The notes under the pieces are model-generated. The model had not been told where the DNA came from. It did no database searches and worked only from the letters and a program-made list of their open reading frames with translations. Made by a program: the position numbers and the translations under genes. DNA of 8,859 bases from CAYMGM01 sp964390005. Its GTDB lineage: Bacteria; Pseudomonadota; Alphaproteobacteria; UBA9219. Shown one piece after another: positions 1-5,912 of this stretch. The stretch's first letter is position 1. Each line of letters opens with the position of its first letter. The stretch is from NCBI GenBank assembly GCA_964390005.1, contig CAYMGM010000027.1, positions 1 to 8,859 on the forward strand, in the 5' to 3' direction.

Positions 1-20
1 ACAAAACCTCTCCCTCACAC

Positions 21-48
21 GTCATCCCCGCGGAGGCGGGGATCCAGG
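21..48. repeat. Intergenic palindromic repeat, GTCATCCCCGC type
   Basis: The sequence reads ATCCCCGC (24-31), loop GGAG (32-35), GCGGGGAT (36-43), a perfect 8-bp stem, flanked by GTC on the left and CCAGG on the right. Sequences of the form GTCATCCCCGC-loop-GCGGGGATCCAG are dispersed between genes in many alphaproteobacterial genomes; that is recalled family knowledge. Only one copy is present here. There is no T-run after the stem, so it is not a typical intrinsic terminator. It may still act in RNA folding at the end of an upstream transcript that lies outside the window. Confidence 0.7.
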
Positions 49-132
49 GGGCCTATCGGTTCGAAAAAGGCGTGATGATTATGCCTTCCCTCGTGACGGC
101 AACAACAAAGGGGAACGGAAAGGACGCCCCTC

Positions 133-3100
133 ATGAGCCACGCCGATTTTGTCCATTTGCGCGTTCATACCGCTTATTCGCTGTCGGAAGGCGCGATCCG
201 CGTTGTCGAAGCTAAACCGAAGACAGGCAAGCCGCCGCGGAAGGATTTAATCAAGCTTACGCTTGAAAACGAAATGCCTGCCGTTGCGCTAACCGATAAA
301 GGCAATATGTTCGGCGCGCTTGAGTTTGGCATGGTGGCGTCGGGGGCGGGGCTTCAGCCCATTATCGGATGCCAACTGAAAGTGGCGTGGTCCGATTCTG
401 CAGCGCGCGCCGCCGCGCGGAAAAGCACGACGGATGAACTTATCTTTCTGGTTCAAAACGAGACGGGTTATAAAAATCTCTCCAAACTTGTGACGCACAC
501 TTATGTCACGCAAGACCGGGATGAGCCTTTTGTCACGTTGGATGAATTGCGCCCGTTGACGGAAGGGCTGATTGTCCTCAGCGGCTCGATTGACGGCCCG
601 ATTGGTCGCATGCTTTTAGAAAATCAAAAAGACGAAGCCGCCGCCTGTATGGATGAGCTGGCGGCTTTGTATCCGGGGCGCTTTTACGTTGAGCTGACGC
701 GCCACCATGGCGGCTCTATTCAGAACAAAGAGAACAAAATCGAAGCCGACGTCATCGACATGGCCTATGCGCGGAACTTGCCGCTTGTCGCGACCAACGA
801 TGTTTATTTTGGCGATGCGCAAATGGCGGGCGCGCATGAAGCGCTTTTTTGCATTGCCGATAAAACCGTTTTGGCCGACCCTAACCGTCGGCGGTTGACG
901 CCCGATCATTATTTTAAATCGGCGGCTGAGATGCGCGCGCTTTTCGCCGATTTGCCTGAGGCTTGCGATAACACGCTGCAAATCGCGCGGCGCTGCGCTT
1001 TTATGCCGCCTATTCGAAAGCCGCTGTTGCCTGCTTTTTCAACCGAAGGCGGACGCGACGAGGCCGCCGAGCTTGTTGCCCGCGCCGAAGCGGGGCTCAA
1101 GGCGCGTTTGGATGCCGAAGGGATCGAAGATCGCGCGCCGTATGATGAGCGTTTGAAGTTTGAGCTGAACATCATCATCAAAATGGGCTTTCCAGGCTAT
1201 TTTCTGATTTGTTCCGATTTCATCAGCTGGGCCAAGCAGCATCATATTCCGGTGGGGCCGGGGCGTGGCTCGGGTGCGGGATCGTTGGTCGCTTGGTCGA
1301 TCTTGATTACCGATCTGAATCCCTTGCGCTTTAGTTTGCTGTTTGAGCGCTTTTTGAATCCCGACCGCGTTTCCATGCCTGACTTTGACGTCGATTTTTG
1401 TCAGGGGCGGCGCGAAGAAGTGATCGGCTATGTGCAAAGCCGTTATGGCCATGATCATGTGGCGCAGATTATCACGTTCGGTAAATTGCAGGCGCGCGCG
1501 GTTTTGCGCGATGTGGGGCGCGTCCTTGGCATGCCTTACGGCTATGTGGACAAGATTTGTAAGCTGGTGCCGTCGAACCCCGCCAATCCGATCTCTTTGC
1601 CTGAAGCCATCGAGATGGAGCCGCAGTTGCAAGAACTCCGCGACACCGATGCGACCGTCGGCCAAATGATGGACATCGCGCTGAAGCTAGAAGGTCTGTA
1701 CCGCAACGCCTCGACCCATGCGGCGGGCGTTGTGATCGGCGATCGGCCTTTGGTTGAATTGGTGCCGCTGTATCGCGACCCGGCTTCGCCTTTACCCGCG
1801 ACGCAGTTCAACATGAAAACGGTCGAGCAAACGGGGCTGATCAAGTTCGACTTTCTGGGGCTTAAGACGCTCGACGTTTTGCAGCAAACCGTCGATTTCT
1901 TGGAAGAGCAGGGCATTCATGTCGATTTGCCGCTGATTCCTTTGGATGACGAAAAAACCTATAAGATGCTGACGCGCGGCGATACGACCGGCGTGTTCCA
2001 GCTTGAAAGTTCGGGGATGCGCGACGTGCTGCGCCGCCTAAAGCCCGAGCGTATCGACGACATCATCGCCTTGGTCGCGTTGTACCGTCCGGGGCCAATG
2101 GACAATATTCCGAAATACATCAGCTGCAAGAATGGCGAAGAAAAAGTCGATTATCTTCATCCGATGCTCGAGCCGATCCTTAAAGAGACGTTCGGCATTC
2201 TGATCTATCAAGAGCAAGTCATGCAGGCTGCGCAGATTCTGGCGGGTTATAGCCTTGGCGGCGCTGATTTGCTGCGCCGCGCCATGGGCAAGAAAAAGCC
2301 CGAAGAAATGGCGGCGCAACGTAAAATCTTTATCGAAGGCGCATCGAAAAACGATATCGACGAAGCGCAAGCCAATCTTCTTTTCGACCAAATCGACAAG
2401 TTCGCGGGTTACGGCTTTAACAAATCGCACGCGGCGGCTTATGCTTTGATCGCCTATCGCACGGGCTGGTTGAAGGCGAATTATCCGGTCGCCTTTTTCT
2501 CGGCGGCGATGAACTTTGAACGCGGCGATACGGATAAGCTGAATATTTTCCGGCAAGAGCTAGCGCGGCATAACATCGTTTTGCTGCCGCCCGACATCAA
2601 TAAATCGTTCGAGATTTTTGTGCCGGAAGATCAGCCCGACGGCACGCAGGCTATTCGTTATGGCCTATCGGCGATCAAGGGGGTCGGCGAAGTCGCGATG
2701 CAGGCACTGGCTGCCGAGCGGAAGGCGCGCGGCCCTTTCCTTGATCTGTTCAATTTTGCCGAGCGTATCGACCCTAAAGTCATCAATCGCAAACAGCTTG
2801 AAGGCTTGGTCATGGCTGGCGCGTTTGACAGCTTGACGCGTAACAGAGCGTTGGTTGTTGAATCCATCGACACGCTTTTGAAATATGCGCATGCGATTGC
2901 CGACGAAAAAGAAAGCGGCCAGATGAATATGTTTGGCGGCGGCGGTGGGACAACCAAACCGACTTTACCGCAGAGCCGGGCGTGGGACGATCTGACGCGG
3001 CTTCAGTATGAACGCCAATCGTTAGGCTTTTATCTGTCGGCGCATCCTTTGGATACTTATGGCGCGTTGCTTGATCGGATGGGCGTGCGCACGATTGCGC

Positions 3101-3612
3101 AAATTCGTAAAACGCACCGCGCAGGCGGCCCTGGCCACTACAAAATGGCAGGCATTGTTATGGGGCGGCAAGAGCGTACGGCTAAATCAGGCAACCGTTT
3201 TGCCTTTGTTCAGGCGTCCGACACAACGGGCGCTTTTGAAGTGACGGTGTTTTCCGAGCTTTTGGCCTCGCGGCGCGAGATTTTGGAAACAGGCAAAGCC
3301 CTTTTAATGGAAGTCGAAGCGCAAGGTTTGGGCGATGATATGCGTTTTATCGCCCGCGGATTCGACGTTTTGGCCGACGTTGCTGCGCGCAATGCCAAGG
3401 GCGTTCGTATTTTTGTTTATGACGCTGAATCGGTTAAGGATATTAAACGCTGTTTGGATACGGCAGAAAAAGGGCGCGGCAAAGTCATGCTGACGCTGGA
3501 TCTTGACGCCGAGATGGCGGAAATCGAGCTGCCTGGCAATTATCTTTTGACCGATGCGTTGAAAAAAGACCTGCGTCAGATTGGCGACGGGCTTGACGTT
3601 CAAGAATGTTGA
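133..3612 (+). CDS. dnaE: DNA polymerase III subunit alpha (replicative polymerase, DnaE1 type)
   Basis: This is the catalytic subunit of the replicative DNA polymerase. At 1159 residues it is full length for a proteobacterial DnaE. The start ATG has AGGA 8 nt upstream. Order of parts: PHP domain (about 5-290); polymerase core with GPGRGSGAGS (375-384) and PDFDVDF (416-422), whose D417 and D419 match E. coli D401 and D403; the third acidic residue is probably D643 in RIDDIIALVALYRPGP. Tandem helix-hairpin-helix follows (about 845-905), then a likely beta-clamp-binding motif QMNMF (930-934, compare E. coli QADMF) with a five-glycine run, an OB fold (about 1004-1085) and a C-terminal tau-binding region. 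The PHP domain has lost several metal ligands (HLRVH for HLHxH, TDK for TDH, NDVY for NDVH), so as in E. coli it is probably not a proofreading nuclease and would need a DnaQ partner. About 12 extra Lys/Pro-rich residues lie at 24-36. Confidence 0.98.
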   Translation: MSHADFVHLRVHTAYSLSEGAIRVVEAKPKTGKPPRKDLIKLTLENEMPAVALTDKGNMFGALEFGMVASGAGLQPIIGCQLKVAWSDSAARAAARKSTTDELIFLVQNETGYKNLSKLVTHTYVTQDRDEPFVTLDELRPLTEGLIVLSGSIDGPIGRMLLENQKDEAAACMDELAALYPGRFYVELTRHHGGSIQNKENKIEADVIDMAYARNLPLVATNDVYFGDAQMAGAHEALFCIADKTVLADPNRRRLTPDHYFKSAAEMRALFADLPEACDNTLQIARRCAFMPPIRKPLLPAFSTEGGRDEAAELVARAEAGLKARLDAEGIEDRAPYDERLKFELNIIIKMGFPGYFLICSDFISWAKQHHIPVGPGRGSGAGSLVAWSILITDLNPLRFSLLFERFLNPDRVSMPDFDVDFCQGRREEVIGYVQSRYGHDHVAQIITFGKLQARAVLRDVGRVLGMPYGYVDKICKLVPSNPANPISLPEAIEMEPQLQELRDTDATVGQMMDIALKLEGLYRNASTHAAGVVIGDRPLVELVPLYRDPASPLPATQFNMKTVEQTGLIKFDFLGLKTLDVLQQTVDFLEEQGIHVDLPLIPLDDEKTYKMLTRGDTTGVFQLESSGMRDVLRRLKPERIDDIIALVALYRPGPMDNIPKYISCKNGEEKVDYLHPMLEPILKETFGILIYQEQVMQAAQILAGYSLGGADLLRRAMGKKKPEEMAAQRKIFIEGASKNDIDEAQANLLFDQIDKFAGYGFNKSHAAAYALIAYRTGWLKANYPVAFFSAAMNFERGDTDKLNIFRQELARHNIVLLPPDINKSFEIFVPEDQPDGTQAIRYGLSAIKGVGEVAMQALAAERKARGPFLDLFNFAERIDPKVINRKQLEGLVMAGAFDSLTRNRALVVESIDTLLKYAHAIADEKESGQMNMFGGGGGTTKPTLPQSRAWDDLTRLQYERQSLGFYLSAHPLDTYGALLDRMGVRTIAQIRKTHRAGGPGHYKMAGIVMGRQERTAKSGNRFAFVQASDTTGAFEVTVFSELLASRREILETGKALLMEVEAQGLGDDMRFIARGFDVLADVAARNAKGVRIFVYDAESVKDIKRCLDTAEKGRGKVMLTLDLDAEMAEIELPGNYLLTDALKKDLRQIGDGLDVQEC

Positions 3613-3618
3613 TCGCCT

Positions 3619-4470
3619 TTAGTTAAACTTGCACGCGCCTTTGCCGTCGCCCAAATAGCTTGTTTGAAGCGTTGTCGGCGCCGTGATGGGCGGTTGAACG
3701 ATGCAAGTGACCGTTTTCCCAAGACGCGTGGCAAAACGCGACCCGACGACCTCAATGGTGCCACCCGTCTGGGGCAACTGCGACGGCTTATCGCATACGG
3801 CACGGGCGTCCAAATTCACGGTTTGAACCGCGCCGTCATATTTGACCGAAACTTGCTGGCCTGGATAGACGATGTTGTGATATTCGCCCTTTGTCGTGAT
3901 GACTTCGGCGCCCAAGCGCACAATACAACGGTCCTGTACGTCTTTTGTCGTATAGCCAAAAACTTTGGCAATCCGAAAAAGATCCGACGTGCCCCAATAA
4001 TAGGCGCGATCGACCGTGATTGTAAAAGTATAGGGCAGTTTGGCCGCTTCTTCAGACGACTGGATGATGGCGTTTTCCGACATGACGATCGGCGCGCGCT
4101 GGTTGCGGCGTTGGACCTCGGCGCGAATTTGAGCGGAAATGCTGTCTAAATTTTTTGTGTTCATCCCCGATGACATAATTTTTTGCGCATTCTGGGTGAC
4201 GCTTGAGGGTTCTGTTGCTGTTCCTTTGGGAAGCGTCTGAGGGGGCGCTGATGGTGCGGGGGCGGGCGTCGTTGTTGTGGTTGTCGATGTATCGCTTTTT
4301 TTATCAAGGCCAAAAAAGCGTCCCAAGCCTAGATTGGGCATAAAACTTTGGGAGTCTTTGTTGTCGCTATCGTCGGGCAACAAAACGCCTGCCAAGGCGA
4401 CCGGGGCCGGGGAAAACGCAGCAAGCGAAGCAAAGGCGCTTAAAATGAGAAGCGAAGCGGACAGGCGCAT
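3619..4470 (-). CDS. Exported protein of unknown function, with Thr/Pro-rich linker and four cysteines
   Basis: I do not recognise this family. I chose the ATG at 4468-4470 (283 aa) because GGAG lies 9 nt upstream and translation then begins directly with a signal peptide (MRLSASLLILSAFASLAAF, probable cleavage after ALA at residue 27). A TTG at 4492-4494 would add eight residues but has less support. After the signal comes a short acidic stretch, then a linker with six consecutive threonines followed by a Pro/Ala-rich stretch (about 59-79), then a globular part (about 95-283) that looks beta-rich. The mature chain has four cysteines (C182, C226, C256, C280), which would allow two disulfides in the periplasm. 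The gene converges on dnaE with only 6 bp between stop codons, and tRNA-Gly lies 92 bp upstream on the same strand. It could be a periplasmic or surface-associated protein; no enzymatic motif is visible. Confidence 0.85.
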   Translation of the reverse strand: MRLSASLLILSAFASLAAFSPAPVALAGVLLPDDSDNKDSQSFMPNLGLGRFFGLDKKSDTSTTTTTTPAPAPSAPPQTLPKGTATEPSSVTQNAQKIMSSGMNTKNLDSISAQIRAEVQRRNQRAPIVMSENAIIQSSEEAAKLPYTFTITVDRAYYWGTSDLFRIAKVFGYTTKDVQDRCIVRLGAEVITTKGEYHNIVYPGQQVSVKYDGAVQTVNLDARAVCDKPSQLPQTGGTIEVVGSRFATRLGKTVTCIVQPPITAPTTLQTSYLGDGKGACKFN

Positions 4471-4562
4471 AGGAAAAAACTCCAGCCAAGGCAAAGACTA
4501 GAGATGAGCCTATTCATTTTTGGCCAAGGGTGCAAGAAAAAGGGCGGGAAGGGCCGCAAAGA

Positions 4563-4636
4563 TGGAGCGGGTGATGGGAATCGAACCCACATAGCCAGCT
4601 TGGAAGGCTGGAGCTTTACCACTAAGCTACACCCGC
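4563..4636 (-). tRNA. tRNA-Gly (anticodon TCC)
   Basis: On the minus strand the sequence begins GCGGGTG, has a D-arm (GCTT...AAGC), an anticodon stem CCAGC/GCTGG around the loop CTTCCAA, and the T-arm GTGGGTTCGATTCCCAT. It closes with CACCCGC, discriminator T and an encoded CCA (TGG at 4563-4565 on the plus strand). The anticodon TCC reads GGA glycine codons. All stems close, so it looks functional. It is encoded upstream of, and in the same direction as, the exported-protein gene at 3619-4470, with no clear terminator between. Confidence 0.97.
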
Positions 4637-4838
4637 ATCAGGGCCCTTTGTCTAGCATGGGAACGGGCGGTCGGCAAGCCTCTGGTCTGTCCATAGCACT
4701 CTAGGTGATATCAAGATGATTTTATGAGAAGAGAGAGGGGCGGGCAACAAGGTTAACGCGGATATTTCTTTGCATGATCGCAATAATGATCAAAACGCAC
4801 AGTGTCTCAGTTGTTAATGTTAGATCAGAGGAAAGAAA
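4637..4838. other. Intergenic region between divergent tRNA-Gly and the AraC-type regulator
   Basis: This 202-bp region must hold start signals for transcription in both directions. Apart from the candidate tRNA promoter it contains an ATGATC direct repeat (4774-4779 and 4786-4791, 12 bp apart, so on one face of the helix) and a GCAC (4797-4800) that could be half of a Rob/MarA-type box. The rest of the box is a poor match. No convincing -10/-35 pair for the regulator stands out. The short ORFs that cross the tRNA here are spurious. Confidence 0.5.
4650..4678 (-). promoter_or_regulatory. Candidate promoter for tRNA-Gly
   Basis: Read on the minus strand there is CTTGCC (4673-4678), a 17-nt spacer, and CTAGAC (4650-4655), which resemble the alphaproteobacterial CTTGAC / CTATAT-like consensus. 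The -10 element ends 13 nt before the tRNA, leaving a short 5' leader as expected for a tRNA gene. The match is imperfect, so this is a suggestion. Confidence 0.35.
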
Positions 4839-5708
4839 ATGACAGTTTCAATACAGCGAATACTCAAAGCCATTACCTTCATTGAGGCGCATCTTAATGA
4901 TGATGTCCAATTAGTCGAGGTGTCGGAGGTGGCTTGTTATTCGCACTATCATTTTCTTCGCATTTTTCAAGCGATTACGGGGGTGACTGCTGGGGCTTAC
5001 ATTCGAAGAAGGCGTTTAACAAAAGCGGCTGAAGTTCTGTTGAAAGGCAAGGCGCGTATTATCGAAATTGCCCAAGATGCAGGCTTTGAATCGCAGGCTG
5101 CTTTTACGCGCGCCTTCAAAGAGGTTTTTGACGAGTCTCCAGCGCAATTCCGCAGAACGAAAAATACCTCTGCGTTTTGTGGTCAACCGATCATTTCAGA
5201 AACGTACCTGCAACATATCCAGATTGGAGGCATCACCATGACCCCGCGTTTTGAACAAAAAGAGGCCTTAACCTTTATTGGGTTGGGCAAGGACTACTTG
5301 CTTAGCGAATCAAATACGATTGGCGCGCTGTGGGATGATTTTCATCGGCGCAAGCATCTGATCCAAAGCGTCGCCGATAACAATGGCTATGGCCTTTGTT
5401 ATGCTCCGAAGGAAAAAGAAACTTTTTCCGATAAATTTCGTTATACCGCCGCTTTGTGCGTCGATAACAAGGCCTCTGTCCCAGATGGCATGGAGAAAAT
5501 ACTTATCCCAGCCTATGAATATGCTGTTTTCACGCATAAAGGAACATTGGAAACCTTGGCCGCGACCAACGACTATATTTGGAAAACGTGGCTCCCTCAA
5601 TCGGGGGTTGAACTTGCCGATGCGCCAGATATCGAAATCTATGGCAGTAAGTGGAACGCCGAAACATCGACAGGAGAAATAGATATTTGCCTGCCGATCC
5701 TTCGGTAA
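4839..5708 (+). CDS. AraC-family transcription regulator with GyrI-like effector domain (Rob-like)
   Basis: A predicted DNA-binding regulator with the same length (289 aa) and domain order as E. coli Rob. The N-terminal AraC domain (about 5-106) has two helix-turn-helix units: one around 25-48 (VSEVACYSHYHFLRIFQ) and one around 74-106 (IIEIAQDAGFESQAAFTRAF, ending SPAQFRR), with the family signature GAYIRRRRLTKAA between them. The C-terminal domain (about 134-289) is of the GyrI-like small-molecule-binding type, with FIGLG near its start, HKGTLETL in the middle and DIEIYG near the end. The start ATG has AGAGG 7 nt upstream. Rob relatives activate efflux and stress genes when they bind hydrophobic ligands; the ligand and targets here are unknown. 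The gene is alone in its transcription unit and no target gene sits next to it, so self-regulation or distant targets are likely. An internal SD and ATG lie at the domain boundary (5226-5240). Confidence 0.92.
   Translation: MTVSIQRILKAITFIEAHLNDDVQLVEVSEVACYSHYHFLRIFQAITGVTAGAYIRRRRLTKAAEVLLKGKARIIEIAQDAGFESQAAFTRAFKEVFDESPAQFRRTKNTSAFCGQPIISETYLQHIQIGGITMTPRFEQKEALTFIGLGKDYLLSESNTIGALWDDFHRRKHLIQSVADNNGYGLCYAPKEKETFSDKFRYTAALCVDNKASVPDGMEKILIPAYEYAVFTHKGTLETLAATNDYIWKTWLPQSGVELADAPDIEIYGSKWNAETSTGEIDICLPILR
5226..5240 (+). promoter_or_regulatory. Possible internal translation start for the GyrI-like domain
   Basis: GGAGG (5226-5230) lies 7 nt before an in-frame ATG (5238-5240) at codon 134 of the regulator. 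This is exactly where the AraC linker ends and the GyrI-like domain begins (MTPRFEQKEALTFIGLG). Starting here would give a stand-alone domain of 156 aa, close to the length of free-standing GyrI/SbmC proteins (157 aa in E. coli). It may be a live internal start, or a relic of a fusion between two genes. Whether it is used cannot be told from sequence. Confidence 0.4.
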
Positions 5709-5726
5709 GACGCCTCAAATCCAAGG

Positions 5727-5761
5727 TGGCAGGAAGCATCGGTTTCCTGCCATTATTTTAT
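5727..5761 (+). terminator. Rho-independent terminator after the AraC-type regulator
   Basis: A perfect 9-bp stem TGGCAGGAA / TTCCTGCCA (5727-5735 and 5744-5752) with an 8-nt loop is followed by TTATTTTAT. It begins 19 nt after the regulator's stop codon and separates that gene from sdaA. Confidence 0.88.
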
Positions 5762-5812
5762 GCGACAGAGGCTGTTCTCATATCGTCATGATGAAAATGA
5801 AGGGCAAAAGAG

Positions 5813-5854
5813 ATGAAAGTTTTGCGCGCTTTGGCCGGGCTCGCTATGTGTTGA
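5813..5854 (+). CDS. Possible 13-aa leader peptide upstream of sdaA
   Basis: A short ORF encodes MKVLRALAGLAMC and stops at TGA. AAGGG (5800-5804) lies 8 nt upstream of its ATG. The peptide looks like the start of a lipoprotein or secretion signal, so it may be the remnant of a lost gene. It could instead be a leader peptide, as it comes just before a hairpin (5862-5882) and the sdaA ribosome site. It contains no serine or glycine run of the sort used in classical attenuation. Coding status is uncertain. Confidence 0.25.
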   Translation: MKVLRALAGLAMC

Positions 5855-5861
5855 GGAACCG

Positions 5862-5882
5862 AAGGGGCGCGAGTCGCCCTTT
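5862..5882 (+). promoter_or_regulatory. Hairpin in the sdaA 5' leader
   Basis: AAGGGGCG (5862-5869) pairs with CGCCCTTT (5875-5882), with one G-T wobble and the loop CGAGT. It lies 15 nt before the AGGAGG of sdaA. The T residues are within the stem and no T-run follows, so it is not a simple terminator. It could affect translation or RNA stability, or it could be chance. Confidence 0.4.
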
Positions 5883-5897
5883 ACCGCATCAGACGTC

Positions 5898-5912
5898 AGG
5901 AGGCTTTGTTTG
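5898..5912 (+). promoter_or_regulatory. Shine-Dalgarno site that fixes the TTG start of sdaA
   Basis: A perfect AGGAGG (5898-5903) sits 6 nt before TTG (5910-5912). The first in-frame ATG is codon 29, which falls inside the conserved DMFKIGMGPSSSHT block and would remove part of it. The TTG is therefore the best start. Confidence 0.85.

Noticed and set aside
26..41. The palindrome before dnaE as an intrinsic terminator or CRISPR repeat
   Set aside because: No T-run follows the stem, and there is only one copy with no spacer array.
4440..4704. Short ORFs on both strands crossing tRNA-Gly
   Set aside because: They are the familiar spurious translations of a tRNA gene, lack ribosome sites, and conflict with a complete tRNA cloverleaf.
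5855..5903. Glycine riboswitch before sdaA
   Set aside because: Only CCGAAGG and a TCAGG fit the core. The paired GAGAG and CTCTCAGG segments and the final GGAC element are missing.
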